From Chitinophagaceae bacterium UBA2375 (lineage in GTDB: Bacteria > Bacteroidota > Bacteroidia > Chitinophagales > Chitinophagaceae): 64,000 nt of DNA. The position numbers and the translations under genes are program-made. Every line of letters begins with the position of its first letter. Position 1 is the first letter of the stretch. The stretch lies in the NCBI GenBank assembly GCA_002343985.1, contig DDTB01000026.1:124360-188359 (forward strand), written 5' to 3'. Below the pieces are notes generated by a model. That model was not told the origin of the DNA. It searched no databases and saw only the letters and a program-made list of their open reading frames with translations. Below, in pieces: positions 45,457-55,246 of this stretch.

Positions 45457-46449
45457 ATGAGTAAGGTACAAATAGAGGAGATATTTGATCAGCTATCTCA
45501 ATTAAAAGTAGCAGTTGTAGGCGATGTGATGCTTGATACATACTGGTGGGGAAAGGTGGAACGCATTTCACCTGAAGCCCCGGTTCCCGTAGTGGCGGTG
45601 AGTAACCGTGAACAAAGGATTGGCGGCGCGGGCAATGTGGCACTCAACGTGCGGGCATTGGGCGCCACAGTGCATGTATTGAGTGTGCTGGGCGAGGATG
45701 ATGATGCCATGCAGTTGCAGCAGTTGTTTACCCTGCATAATATTGAATCGGCATACCTCGTGCGCAGCGGGCAACGCGTGACCACCAATAAAATCAGGAT
45801 CATCAGCCGGAACCAGCAAATGATGCGGCTTGACGCGGAAATAACCCGTGATATTGATGAAGCGGAAGAAAAGGCATTGATCAGCGCTTTTCAAAAATAT
45901 GTGGATGAGGTTCAGCCGCAGTTGGTAATTTTGGAAGATTATAATAAGGGCGTACTGACAGCGCATGTCATTGAAGCTATATTGACTATTTGCCGGGAAA
46001 AGGGTATCCTTACTGCTGTTGACCCCAAAAGAAAAAATTTCTTCGCGTATCAGCATGCGGATATATTCAAGCCAAACCTGCAGGAAGCCAGGGAGGCTTT
46101 AAATCTCTTGCAGGTAGAAGTGTCTGAAAACTCACTGTCACGCATACACGAAGCATTGCATCAGCGCCTGCAGCATCGTGTATCATTCATTACCTTATCA
46201 GAGAAAGGTGTTTTTTACCAGTCGGGTAACGTCAAGGCGCTCATACCCACCCATGTGCGCAACATCGCGGATGTGAGCGGCGCCGGCGATACGGTTATTG
46301 CCGTAGCATCCCTGATTTACTGCATCACCCGGAATGTTCACCTGATGGCGGATATCGCAAATATCGCTGGCGGATTGGTTTGCGAAGAAGTAGGTACTGT
46401 AGCCATCAACAGGGATAAACTGCTGGCAGAATGCCATCGTTTGCTCTGA
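45457..46449 (+). CDS. hldA: D-glycero-beta-D-manno-heptose-7-phosphate kinase (RfaE domain I)
   Basis: PfkB/ribokinase-fold kinase making heptose-1,7-bisphosphate for ADP-heptose and lipopolysaccharide inner core. 330 residues, corresponding to the kinase half of E. coli HldE, with no nucleotidyltransferase domain attached. Seen: VVGDVMLDTYWWGKVERISPEAPVP, GGAGNVALNV, and the C-terminal catalytic signature DVSGAGDTVIAV with the base Asp. The second half (rfaE2) is not in this window. Confidence 0.88.
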   Translation: MSKVQIEEIFDQLSQLKVAVVGDVMLDTYWWGKVERISPEAPVPVVAVSNREQRIGGAGNVALNVRALGATVHVLSVLGEDDDAMQLQQLFTLHNIESAYLVRSGQRVTTNKIRIISRNQQMMRLDAEITRDIDEAEEKALISAFQKYVDEVQPQLVILEDYNKGVLTAHVIEAILTICREKGILTAVDPKRKNFFAYQHADIFKPNLQEAREALNLLQVEVSENSLSRIHEALHQRLQHRVSFITLSEKGVFYQSGNVKALIPTHVRNIADVSGAGDTVIAVASLIYCITRNVHLMADIANIAGGLVCEEVGTVAINRDKLLAECHRLL

Positions 46450-46564
46450 TCCGGGAAAACCCTCCAGGTACCGGATTCGTATCTGTTAAACAGATAAGCC
46501 CCGGGCTTGTATCCTGTTTAAGCATTCGCCCAAAAGTTTTGAAACTGTTTGCGGTATAATTAAA

Positions 46565-46572
46565 TAATTTTG
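46565..46572 (+). promoter_or_regulatory. TAnnTTTG -7 element for the isoaspartyl peptidase gene
   Basis: TAATTTTG, 19 bases before the ATG at 46592. Confidence 0.55.
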
Positions 46573-46591
46573 GCGCCAAACCAATACTGCA

Positions 46592-47542
46592 ATGCAACCT
46601 TATTCCCTTGTCATTCATGGCGGCGCGGGTACCATCCTGAAAGAGGATATGACCCCTGAACTTGAAAAAGCCTATATGGAAGGTCTCGATGAAGCCCTGA
46701 GGGCAGGCTTTGCCGTTCTTGAAGAAGGCGGAACGGCCACCAATGCCGTAAAGGCGGCGGTTGTGGTATTGGAAGACAACCTATTGTTCAACGCGGGCAG
46801 GGGTTCTGTGTTTACCAAGAAAGGTGTTCAGGAAATGGACGCGGCTATCATGGATGGTAAATCATTAGCCGCGGGCTCTGTGGCCGGTGTGCGAAACGTG
46901 CGCAACCCGATTGAACTGGCTGCTGAAGTGATGACCAACAGCAACCATGTGTTCCTAAGCGGAAAAGGCGCCAATGATTTCGCGATCAAGCAGGGTGTAA
47001 AACTGGAGCCAGATGAATATTTCTTTTCCCAGTTCAGGTACGATCAGTGGAAGCAAATCCGCGACAGCGATAATTACTCCCTCGACCACACCCACCAGGG
47101 TTTGGAGGAGTTGATGAAAGATAAAAAATTTGGTACAGTAGGCGCTGTGGCTTGTGATGGTTTTGGAAACATCGCGGCGGCCACCAGTACCGGCGGCATG
47201 ACCAACAAGAAATACGGCCGCATCGGCGATAGCCCGCTGATCGGGGCCGGCACCTATGCCAATAATAATACCTGCGCCATCAGTTGCACTGGCCATGGAG
47301 AAATTTTCATCCGGGCAGTTGCAGCCTACGATGTGAGCTGCCTTATGGAATACAAAGGCCTGAGCCTTCAGGAAGCGATGGAGGAAGTGGTGAAACACAA
47401 ACTGGTTGACCTGCAAGGGGAAGGCGGGATGATTGGCGTGGATGCCGATGGCAATACAGCAATGGTCTTTAACAGCGCGGGCATGTACCGGGCCATGAAG
47501 CATAGCAATGGGGCTTATGCCATTGGCATTTACAATAGTTAG
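46592..47542 (+). CDS. iaaA: Isoaspartyl peptidase / L-asparaginase (Ntn-hydrolase)
   Basis: Plant-type asparaginase that self-cleaves into two chains and hydrolyses beta-aspartyl dipeptides. 316 residues: N-terminal HGGAGT, FNAGRGSVFT, then the autocleavage site before Thr182 in FGTVGAVA, with GGMTNKKYGRIGDSPLIGAGTYA completing the active site. No signal peptide, so cytoplasmic. It could split the beta-Asp-Arg released by the cyanophycinase encoded at 10462-11358, returning Asp and Arg; repair of isoaspartyl peptides is the other role. Confidence 0.92.
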   Translation: MQPYSLVIHGGAGTILKEDMTPELEKAYMEGLDEALRAGFAVLEEGGTATNAVKAAVVVLEDNLLFNAGRGSVFTKKGVQEMDAAIMDGKSLAAGSVAGVRNVRNPIELAAEVMTNSNHVFLSGKGANDFAIKQGVKLEPDEYFFSQFRYDQWKQIRDSDNYSLDHTHQGLEELMKDKKFGTVGAVACDGFGNIAAATSTGGMTNKKYGRIGDSPLIGAGTYANNNTCAISCTGHGEIFIRAVAAYDVSCLMEYKGLSLQEAMEEVVKHKLVDLQGEGGMIGVDADGNTAMVFNSAGMYRAMKHSNGAYAIGIYNS

Positions 47543-47556
47543 TGGCGCAAAAAGTT

Positions 47557-47564
47557 TATTTTTG
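47557..47564 (+). promoter_or_regulatory. TAnnTTTG -7 element for ispD
   Basis: TATTTTTG, 16 bases before the ATG at 47581. It supports that start over a GTG at 47542 that overlaps the previous stop codon. Confidence 0.6.
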
Positions 47565-47580
47565 GCCAGCAACATCCTCC

Positions 47581-48249
47581 ATGAAAAAATATGCCGTTAT
47601 TGTAGCGGGTGGCTCAGGCACCCGGATGAACAACCCCACGCCCAAGCAGTTCCTGCTGATTGGTCAAAAGCCCGTTATCTATTACACCGTGCAACGGTTC
47701 CTCGAAGCCATGCCGGATATCTCCATCATACTGGTATTGCCTGCCAGCCATATTGATACAGGCAAGGCCATCATACATACCTATTTCCCCCAGGCGGATA
47801 TCTCCATTACAGAAGGGGGCTCCACCCGTTTTGAGTCGGTGCGAAACGGTCTTTCCCTTGTACAGCAGGATGGTATGATATTTGTGCATGATGCAGTAAG
47901 GTGCCTGTTGTCAACTGCACTTATCCTTCGCTGTTATGATGAAGCCCTCGCAAATGGTTCAGCCATTCCTGTGGTTCCGGTGAAAGACAGCGTGCGGATG
48001 CTGACCGAAACAGGAAATATGCCCGTTGACCGCAATACACTGAAACTGGTGCAAACGCCGCAGGTGTTCAGGGGAAGTGTTTTGCTTCCCGCTTTCCAGG
48101 CTCCTTACCGGGACGCCTTTACCGATGAAGCGACCGTTGTGGAAGCCATTGGCCAATCGGTTCACCTGGTAGAAGGTGAGGAACAGAACATCAAGATCAC
48201 CACTGTGGCAGACCTGGAAGCCGCCCGCAGGATGTTGGCCAGTTCATAA
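47581..48249 (+). CDS. ispD: 2-C-methyl-D-erythritol 4-phosphate cytidylyltransferase
   Basis: Third step of the non-mevalonate isoprenoid pathway: joins CTP to methylerythritol phosphate. 222 residues from ATG 47581, chosen because the IspD fold starts right there (KKYAVIVAGGSGTRM, CTP-binding). Other motifs: PKQFLLIGQKPV, GGSTRFESVRNGL, VHDAVRCL, KLVQTPQVF and FTDEATVVE. Complete and of normal length. Confidence 0.95.
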   Translation: MKKYAVIVAGGSGTRMNNPTPKQFLLIGQKPVIYYTVQRFLEAMPDISIILVLPASHIDTGKAIIHTYFPQADISITEGGSTRFESVRNGLSLVQQDGMIFVHDAVRCLLSTALILRCYDEALANGSAIPVVPVKDSVRMLTETGNMPVDRNTLKLVQTPQVFRGSVLLPAFQAPYRDAFTDEATVVEAIGQSVHLVEGEEQNIKITTVADLEAARRMLASS

Positions 48250-48277
48250 CCCGCAACCGACTAACGGTTAACCATAC

Positions 48278-49117
48278 ATGAAGAAAGCCTTAACCAGGCC
48301 ACTCAAAAAATTGGGCCTGTACCACCCGCTGCAATCAGCCTACCGGGCTGCGTTGCGGTCCTTATCCGGAACCTGGTACCGAATACAATATCGGGGAAAA
48401 TCGGGTAAAGGACATGCCTGCAATTTCTGTAACCAACGATTCGGGAAATTTATTCCATCTTTTCCTGCTCCTGAAAACGCGGCGGCGATCGAGAAGCACC
48501 ATGTTATTGCAGGATATGGCGCCAATATCATTTGCCCCAATTGCCAGTCTACCGCAAGGGAAAGGCTTGCCAGGCTATGCCTCGATCATTTTATACATCC
48601 CGCAGGAAAAAAAATCCTGCATATATCCCCTGAACGAAAGCTGAGTCCTTACCTGCGGTCGGTAGCAGATGTTTTCTCTGCAGACCTTCAACCTGGGTTT
48701 TATAGAGATATCGATCCTTCCGTGCAAATGGTTGACCTGACTAAAATGGATTTTTCGAACGGGCAGTTCGACCTGGTTATCGCGAACCATGTGCTCGAAC
48801 ATATCTCCAACGACCGCGACGCGATGCTGGAAATATTCAGGGTGCTGAAACCCGGCGGCAGGGCTGTATTGCAGGTCCCTTATTCGACTAAGCTTTCAGA
48901 TACAATTGAATCCGCCGGTATTTCTGATCCCTGCTGGCAATCGGCTATGTATGGACAGGAAGACCATGTGCGCATTTATGCATTGGATGACTATATGTTT
49001 AGATTGGAGGAAGCAGGATTTCATGTAAAAGTGGTACAACCGGGTGAACTCCTTCGTTTATCCGATGTGGCCCAGCAACCGGAAGAATGTTTCCTCCTGG
49101 TCACAAAACCGGCTTAA
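48278..49117 (+). CDS. SAM-dependent methyltransferase with N-terminal Cys-pair module
   Basis: 279 residues. The N-terminal part has CNFC (near residue 48) and CPNC (near residue 87), a probable zinc-ribbon-like module. The class I methyltransferase domain follows, with an atypical motif I (ILHISPERKLSPYLRS), acidic DLQPGFYRD, FDLVIANHVLEHI and LKPGGRAVLQVP. Similar proteins sit in polysaccharide clusters, but the acceptor is unknown. Starts 28 bases after ispD; its end overlaps the convergent FemAB-like gene by four bases. Confidence 0.82.
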   Translation: MKKALTRPLKKLGLYHPLQSAYRAALRSLSGTWYRIQYRGKSGKGHACNFCNQRFGKFIPSFPAPENAAAIEKHHVIAGYGANIICPNCQSTARERLARLCLDHFIHPAGKKILHISPERKLSPYLRSVADVFSADLQPGFYRDIDPSVQMVDLTKMDFSNGQFDLVIANHVLEHISNDRDAMLEIFRVLKPGGRAVLQVPYSTKLSDTIESAGISDPCWQSAMYGQEDHVRIYALDDYMFRLEEAGFHVKVVQPGELLRLSDVAQQPEECFLLVTKPA

Positions 49118-50043
49118 GGCTTCAATATTCGTAAAAGCCAGGGCAACCTGTTTAGCCGTATAAACGGGTATATTTCTTTTTTATCCGAAAATTTTTCATA
49201 GAAATAAGCGATGCCCGGTACATCAGAGCCTTCAAAGTCTAAGCTGAGCGGGCTTCCGGAAAATTCCCTGATGACCTGGTCAAACAAGAAATAATTCGCG
49301 CCTTTCTTTTTTCCTTCCGGCCAGATGCAGGAAATCATATTGTATAATCTTCTGTCATCTTTTAGCAGCAATATTAGCGCATATACCTGTCCGCTAGTGC
49401 TATCCACGGCCTGCCTGATGATAAGCCTGCCTGATTCCTGCAGCAGGCCGCACAATAAACCGAATTGGGTATAATCGCGGTCTGAAAAATCGGGTATGCG
49501 TAACCGGTATAAATCACGGTAGGCTTTTATGGCAAAACCAATATCCTGGCTATCCCGGTATTCCAGGCCCTGCCTGCCGGCCCTGTTGACGCGTTGCCGG
49601 AGGTAAGCGTCATATCCCTGCCGGGTTGTCCGGTACCCGTTGTTGAGCGAACGCAGAAAGTTGGTTCGGTATTGAACCTGCCAGCCATTAGGCAAATCCT
49701 GCACGACATTCGAGGCGTTCAGGGTAGTTTCTACCAGGCGATATGTTCCGGGAATGGCTTCCAGGAATGAATGGGTGTATGCGGAAATGTTTTGATCTTG
49801 TCCGAATATCCCCAATTGCTGAATGAATGCTGGTTGATAGATGTACCTGATCCCAAATTTTTCACGGCTGCAAATGGGCATTAATAATTGGTATTCATCC
49901 GATATCAGCGCATCCCAACGGTCAGCCATGGCATCCAGGTAGCTTGATTCCGCGTAGATCAGGCTGTTCGATGAGGAACGTATGGCATTGTCCCATTTCG
50001 TTTTGTCGATTTCTTCATATGGTATGAACCGGATGACTGGCAT
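49114..50043 (-). CDS. FemAB/GNAT-like acyltransferase-fold protein
   Basis: 309-residue protein that resembles the GNAT-fold FemAB/'BioF2-like' group: an N-terminal half with WDNAIRSSSNSLIYAESSYLDA and a second GNAT-like half with YRDLYRLRIPDF, SGQVYALILLL and LDFEGSDVPGIAYFYEKF. Such proteins transfer aminoacyl or acyl groups in the cell envelope, but no reaction can be assigned here. Its start overlaps the M1 peptidase stop codon (TAATG, 50041-50045), so the two are co-translated. Confidence 0.65.
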   Translation of the reverse strand: MPVIRFIPYEEIDKTKWDNAIRSSSNSLIYAESSYLDAMADRWDALISDEYQLLMPICSREKFGIRYIYQPAFIQQLGIFGQDQNISAYTHSFLEAIPGTYRLVETTLNASNVVQDLPNGWQVQYRTNFLRSLNNGYRTTRQGYDAYLRQRVNRAGRQGLEYRDSQDIGFAIKAYRDLYRLRIPDFSDRDYTQFGLLCGLLQESGRLIIRQAVDSTSGQVYALILLLKDDRRLYNMISCIWPEGKKKGANYFLFDQVIREFSGSPLSLDFEGSDVPGIAYFYEKFSDKKEIYPFIRLNRLPWLLRILKP

Positions 50044-52784
50044 TAGAATGCATTGTAACGAAAAAAGGGCAGGGATTGCAGTTGCTGTATATCGATGCTG
50101 AAAGAGATATTGCGCAAAAACTTTTTATCCGGTATGGTGGAACGGATATAGTCACGGTACACTTTACTATACAGTACCGGTACATAAACCTGCAGCACAT
50201 TTTTAAATAAGGATAATTGAAATCCCGCGTTGTACAGGAAGCGGCTATTGCCTGATTTGGAATCCCATGCTTCGGCATAAGTGCCAATATCCGCGAAAAC
50301 CCTGACCGGAATGCGTATAGGCAACACCGTTAGTGGATTGATTTGTTTGGGTATGCTGCTGCTGAGGTTAATGGCCGCAAGCCAGTCATCTGTTTTTCCC
50401 ACTTTATTACTCAGGAGGTCTGTACGCACTTTGAATCCTCCGTCACGCATCATGATTTGCTGATTGGCCAATCCTTCAAATTCATTTCTGCCAATAAAAT
50501 AATTCGCATAGGTATAATCTTCATAGCCCTTGGGCCCGGTCATGTTCAGGTGGTACCTGTCTGTTTCAAATCTTGATAAAAAGGTTCGGTCACCGGTATA
50601 AATAAATTTACCTGCGAAAACCCTGGCCTGCAACCCGCCTTCTTTCCCGTAATTGAAAAAATACTGTCCTGTAAATGCCAGCCGTACAAATCCTTTTCCC
50701 TGTTCGGCATCCAGTACGGCTTCATAAGGATACAAGGCCCGGTTGTCTTCCCAATGGAACCTCAGTTGGTTCAGGTACCTGTTGCGTTCCGGCAAACCTA
50801 TTTCACTGGCCCCGCTGGACGTATCGATGCGAAACGACAAACCAGTTTCCCTGAATAAAAATGTTTTCCATTGTATGTAAGCCCTGGCCGAGCTGCGGGG
50901 ATCGCGCCTGCCAAAATTGTATCGGATGGAAGGTACAAACTTGCTGAAAGGCTGCCGGTAGGTTTTTCCTTTGTCATCAGTAAAATCATCTGCCGTAAAG
51001 CGTGCGCCTGCAACCGACACGGACCATTCCTCACCCGTGCGCCTGCCGGGTATATGGTACGACGCACGGCCAAGCCCGTTGAATGATTGGCTGCCACTGC
51101 CATACAAGGGGGCAACTAAAAACCTGAACCTGCTCACCGGTAAATTGTAATTGTGTATGATGGCCCCGATCATGGCGCGGTCGTACATGTTATAACCTGC
51201 AGCCGGCAGCACATGGATGTAATGGTATTTCTCCGTTTCGCTGAAATTAAAAAAGGCAGACAATTTTATTTTCTTACGGGATTGCTTGTGCAAAGACCCT
51301 TTTTGATCGAGTAATGCGAAGTGATCCGACAATGATTGCCCGAAAATACTATCCGCCAACATACGAAAATCTTCCGGGTATGGATGACGGAAAGCCCAAC
51401 GACGGTAGTATATGCGCATCAGGCTGTCGAACTTCGCTTTGCCCATTTTTTGTTCCAGTATCTGCAACCAGTCGGCTGCTTTTCCATAGGGGATAAGCCC
51501 GTAATTCATGTCGTTAAACCGTTCAGAGGCTGTGTTGATGGGCTGGTCTTCCCGCAGGGAGATCATGGTTTCGGTTAACCAGCGTTCCGGGTCTTTGGGC
51601 AAACGGTTACGTATAAACGAAGATTTCGGCATCCCGCCAAAAAGGGGATGTGTTTTGTAAAATTCGGCAATGTATCGTTTGTCGTAGTAGCTGTTCATGC
51701 CTTCATCCATCCACGGGTACTTTCTTTCTTCACTGGCAAGTATACCGTAAAACCAGTTATGGCCGGTTTCATGGTTGACCAGGTAATCAAGCATGGGTTC
51801 GTTCCCGGTATGGGCGATTAGGGTGATGCAGGGGTATTCCATACCGCCATCCGCATCTTTCGATGGGTTCTCCACCAGTGTCATCTGGTCGTAAGGGTAT
51901 TCACCGATCCATTCGCTTTTTGTACGGATCGCGCGTTTAAGGTATGTCATGGCATTGGTCCATGCTTTTTGTTTTGACCTGCTTACCAGCATTCCCAGCC
52001 TGATGTCGCGGTTACCCAATCGCATGCTGTCTTCCGTCAACACCCAATCCTTTGCCGCGAACCAGGCAAAATCATGAATGCTGTCCTGCACAAAATGGTA
52101 ACTGGCCCTGCCGTCAGCCTGACTTTTATCCATCAAGCGGCCCGAACCTGCAAGGGCAAAAGTTTCCGGAACACTGATGTTTACATCAAACTGTCCAAAA
52201 TCACTGTAAAATTCACCCTGGTCCAGGTATGGCATCTCATGCCAGCCATACTTATCGTACACAGCGGGCTTCGGGTACCATTGCGTTATACAAAAAAGGG
52301 AATCGATGTATCCGCTACGCGAAACATATTTAGGCAGGCGAACAAAGAAGGGCGTTTGGATGCGTATATGCGTCCCCGGTAGTAAAGGTTCAGGCAGGTA
52401 GATTTTCCTGATATCGGGATGAAGGGGATGGGCTTCCGTGTCGAGGGATTTGTCATCAGACCTGAATTCGAGCCCGCTGATATAACCCCTTTCCGATTCG
52501 CGTGCAAAGTAAAAATCAGTGCGGCCATTTTGCAGCAATTGCTCACTGAAAGCGGTCCGGTCGTTGGCATACGCGTTTGGCCATAAGTGGAACCAAATAT
52601 AGTTGAGCGTGTCGGGCGATTGATTGTAATAGGTGATCCGGGCCGATCCTTCGAGGCTTTTCGCGCTGTCGTTCAGGGAAACGCGCAAGGTATAATCAAC
52701 CCTTTGCTGCCAATAGCCCCGGTTTTGCGCGGAGGCGCTGGCGGTAAAGAAAAAGACAATAATCAGAATGGATAAAATCTTCAA
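50043..52784 (-). CDS. M1-family metallopeptidase (secreted)
   Basis: Zinc aminopeptidase-like protein. Numbered from TTG 52802, HEXXH is HETGH at 344-348 and the third ligand Glu367 is exactly 18 residues later (YPWMDEG). The exopeptidase motif GxMEN reads GGMEY, as in some M1 subfamilies. There is no ATG at the start. TTG 52784 is preferred: it begins the signal peptide cleanly (KILSILIIVFFFTASASAQ), while TTG 52802 would overlap the -7 box. The C-terminal 370 or so residues are beta-rich and not recognised. First gene of the pair with the FemAB-like gene. Confidence 0.85.
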   Translation of the reverse strand: MKILSILIIVFFFTASASAQNRGYWQQRVDYTLRVSLNDSAKSLEGSARITYYNQSPDTLNYIWFHLWPNAYANDRTAFSEQLLQNGRTDFYFARESERGYISGLEFRSDDKSLDTEAHPLHPDIRKIYLPEPLLPGTHIRIQTPFFVRLPKYVSRSGYIDSLFCITQWYPKPAVYDKYGWHEMPYLDQGEFYSDFGQFDVNISVPETFALAGSGRLMDKSQADGRASYHFVQDSIHDFAWFAAKDWVLTEDSMRLGNRDIRLGMLVSRSKQKAWTNAMTYLKRAIRTKSEWIGEYPYDQMTLVENPSKDADGGMEYPCITLIAHTGNEPMLDYLVNHETGHNWFYGILASEERKYPWMDEGMNSYYDKRYIAEFYKTHPLFGGMPKSSFIRNRLPKDPERWLTETMISLREDQPINTASERFNDMNYGLIPYGKAADWLQILEQKMGKAKFDSLMRIYYRRWAFRHPYPEDFRMLADSIFGQSLSDHFALLDQKGSLHKQSRKKIKLSAFFNFSETEKYHYIHVLPAAGYNMYDRAMIGAIIHNYNLPVSRFRFLVAPLYGSGSQSFNGLGRASYHIPGRRTGEEWSVSVAGARFTADDFTDDKGKTYRQPFSKFVPSIRYNFGRRDPRSSARAYIQWKTFLFRETGLSFRIDTSSGASEIGLPERNRYLNQLRFHWEDNRALYPYEAVLDAEQGKGFVRLAFTGQYFFNYGKEGGLQARVFAGKFIYTGDRTFLSRFETDRYHLNMTGPKGYEDYTYANYFIGRNEFEGLANQQIMMRDGGFKVRTDLLSNKVGKTDDWLAAINLSSSIPKQINPLTVLPIRIPVRVFADIGTYAEAWDSKSGNSRFLYNAGFQLSLFKNVLQVYVPVLYSKVYRDYIRSTIPDKKFLRNISFSIDIQQLQSLPFFRYNAF

Positions 52785-52799
52785 TGGTCCCGGTTTTAT

Positions 52800-52807
52800 C
52801 AAAAATA
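52800..52807 (-). promoter_or_regulatory. TAnnTTTG -7 element for the M1 peptidase gene
   Basis: Minus-strand TATTTTTG. It overlaps the possible TTG start at 52802, so transcription from here would begin inside the annotated 5' end and favours the start at 52784. Confidence 0.5.
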
Positions 52808-52821
52808 CGAATTAACCGTCC

Positions 52822-54243
52822 TTATTTCCCTTTGCCCGATAAGATGATCCGGATGCTGTAAAACATGATCTTAATGTCCAGTCCGAGGGATACATTCTCC
52901 ACATAGAGCAAATCATAGGGCATGCGGCGGATCATTTCATCCACCGATGACGCGTAACCGTATTTAACCATGCCCCAGCTGGTGATGCCGGGTTTTACTT
53001 TAAACAGGAACTTATACTCGGGGTGCAGGGGTACAATCTGGTCAATATAAAATTTCCGTTCCGGCCTGGGGCCCACCAGGCTCATCTCGCCCCGGATGAT
53101 ATTCCACAGTTGCGGCAATTCATCAAGCCTCCATTTGCGCATGGTTTTGCCCCAGTTGGTGATGCGTTCGTCGTGGTCATGACTGAGCCTCGGGCCGTCT
53201 TTTTCGGCATCAACATACATTGACCTCAGTTTATACATGTAGAAGGGGCGGCCTTTATAGCCAATCCTTTCCTGCCTGAAGAGTACAGGCCCGGGAGACG
53301 AGAAGGCGACACGGATCATGCTGTAGAGCATCAGCGGCGATAGCATAATCAAACCTGCAAAGCTGAGACAAACATCCATCACCCTCTTGATTTGCTGTTG
53401 CCAATCAGGCAAAATACCCGAATGGATATCAATCAGGGGTGTGCCCATCACATTATGTGTGTGGAGGGCCCCGCTGATGATGTCGATCATGTCGGGCGTG
53501 ATTTTGATATTGACTTCCCTGTCGCTCAGTTTTTGCAATATGCGGATGATGAGGTCACGCTCTTGTTTATCTACGGTGATGATTACTTCTTCCACACCGG
53601 AACTGTCGATGAACGCTGTAAGCTGGTCAAGCCCCTGGAATCGTTTCACGCCATCCGGCCAATTCGAGTGTGCTTCACCGTTAGTATTGAAAAACGCGGT
53701 GATGCGGAACCCCGAATCAGCAGCATTCTGCTGAAAATCCTGGTAAAAAGGATAAGCGCGCGCGTCGGACCCGATTAAAATGGTATTGAAATACACCTGT
53801 CCTTTACGCAATTGTTGTTGCGCAAGCGCGATGATCCAAAGCCTGGTGAGCGTGGTGCAGACAAATACCGGGATGAGGATACTGAAGAATTCCACATAAT
53901 ACTGCCTGTTGTTTTCCTGCGGGTTTTTGAGGATGAAAACAAATAGGAGAAAGAAGCTGCCCAAAAGGCTTACGGTAAAACTGCGCACCACTTCCCCAAA
54001 CCTCGATTTGAGGTATACCGATTTATAGGCGCCGCTCAGGTAATGCAAAAAAATCCATCCTCCCGTATATAGCGCCAAACCCAGGTAGAACCCGGGCGGC
54101 ATGCTGAAAGGGTATGTATAAAATAACGTGCGGAGATAATAAAACAGCACCCATGTCAGCAGGCAAACCAGCAGGTCGGCCAGTAAGTACCAGCGGGTAT
54201 GTATCCTGGGTTGTTTCAATGTTTGTGCATGCAGGTGGGGCAA
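52822..54243 (-). CDS. Polyprenyl glycosylphosphotransferase (WcaJ-like initiating sugar transferase)
   Basis: Starts a surface polysaccharide by moving a sugar-1-phosphate onto undecaprenyl phosphate. 473 residues: four to five membrane helices at about 15-130, a central nucleotide-binding-like domain (ILIGSDARAYPFYQDF), a further helix near 285-305, and the catalytic bacterial sugar transferase domain with FRQERIGYKGRPF, KLRSMYVDAEKDGP, DELPQLWNIIRGEMSLVGPRP. No ATG is available; TTG 54243 or TTG 54216 must serve as start. Two bases after the oxidoreductase gene, so the two form an operon. Confidence 0.9.
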   Translation of the reverse strand: MPHLHAQTLKQPRIHTRWYLLADLLVCLLTWVLFYYLRTLFYTYPFSMPPGFYLGLALYTGGWIFLHYLSGAYKSVYLKSRFGEVVRSFTVSLLGSFFLLFVFILKNPQENNRQYYVEFFSILIPVFVCTTLTRLWIIALAQQQLRKGQVYFNTILIGSDARAYPFYQDFQQNAADSGFRITAFFNTNGEAHSNWPDGVKRFQGLDQLTAFIDSSGVEEVIITVDKQERDLIIRILQKLSDREVNIKITPDMIDIISGALHTHNVMGTPLIDIHSGILPDWQQQIKRVMDVCLSFAGLIMLSPLMLYSMIRVAFSSPGPVLFRQERIGYKGRPFYMYKLRSMYVDAEKDGPRLSHDHDERITNWGKTMRKWRLDELPQLWNIIRGEMSLVGPRPERKFYIDQIVPLHPEYKFLFKVKPGITSWGMVKYGYASSVDEMIRRMPYDLLYVENVSLGLDIKIMFYSIRIILSGKGK

Positions 54244-54245
54244 CC

Positions 54246-55217
54246 TTAATGCTGTTGTTGTTGATGTATTTTATCGAGGATGAGGTGTGCCACTTCCATG
54301 GCTGCAAGCCCATCCTGTACGGTAACCGGTGTGTCTTCATTGTTCAGGATCGCGTCTCGGAATGCTTCCAGTTCCATTTTGATCGCGTTCACATCTTCAA
54401 TGGGCGGGTTGGCGATGGCAATGGTTTTTTTGCCATGGTTGGTTTCGATATCGAATGTAAACATGTTTTTATCGCCCGGCGCGTCGAGCCGGATCACATC
54501 CGCTTTCTTATCCAGGAAATCAATGCCAATATATGCGTCTTTCTGGAACAGCCTCATCTTGCGCATCTTCTTCATCGAAATCCGGCTGCTGGTGAGGTTG
54601 GCTACGCAGCCATTGTCGAATTCAATCCTCACGTTGGCGATATCCGGCGTATCGCTCATCACCGCGACGCCATTGGCGGAGATATAACTCACATTGCTTT
54701 TCACGAGGCTCAGGATGATGTCGATGTCATGGATCATCAGGTCGAGGATCACACTTACATCGGTACCCCTAGGGTTGAATTGGGCCAGGCGGTGCACTTC
54801 AATGAACATGGGGTTCAACGCGTACGATTTCAATGCTAGGAAAGCGGGGTTGAACCGTTCCACATGGCCAACCTGGAATTTCACATTCGATTCACGGGCC
54901 AGTTTCATCAGGTCGCGGGCTTCATCCATGGTATTCGCCAAAGGCTTTTCCACGAACACATGTTTGCCCTTGCGCATGGCCATCTCACAAAGGGTATAGT
55001 GATGGATGGTGGGCGCCACGATGTCTGCCGCGTCGCAGGCATCCATCAATGCTTCAGGATCCGTATATCTTTTGATCTTGTATTTATCCTCTACGAGTTT
55101 TGCGTTCTGGTCGTCGGGGTCAAAGAAGCCTACAATGTTCACCTGGTCTATTTCCTGCCAGTTGTTCAGGTGGTATTTACCGAGGTGCCCGGCGCCGAAT
55201 ACTGCTATATGGAGCAT
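54246..55217 (-). CDS. Gfo/Idh/MocA-family oxidoreductase
   Basis: NAD(P)-dependent sugar or inositol dehydrogenase-like protein, 323 residues. ATG 55217 puts the Rossmann motif at the N-terminus (MLHIAVFGAGHLGKYHL), as is usual; an ATG at 55250 would add 11 unlike residues and overlap accA. EKPLA, the catalytic-lysine motif, is at about 94-98; HDIDIILSLV follows the usual pattern. It may act on a nucleotide sugar, since it precedes an initiating sugar transferase by two bases. Substrate unknown. Confidence 0.87.
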   Translation of the reverse strand: MLHIAVFGAGHLGKYHLNNWQEIDQVNIVGFFDPDDQNAKLVEDKYKIKRYTDPEALMDACDAADIVAPTIHHYTLCEMAMRKGKHVFVEKPLANTMDEARDLMKLARESNVKFQVGHVERFNPAFLALKSYALNPMFIEVHRLAQFNPRGTDVSVILDLMIHDIDIILSLVKSNVSYISANGVAVMSDTPDIANVRIEFDNGCVANLTSSRISMKKMRKMRLFQKDAYIGIDFLDKKADVIRLDAPGDKNMFTFDIETNHGKKTIAIANPPIEDVNAIKMELEAFRDAILNNEDTPVTVQDGLAAMEVAHLILDKIHQQQQH

Positions 55218-55246
55218 GTTCCTGTGCTGTTTAATTTGGTGCTTGA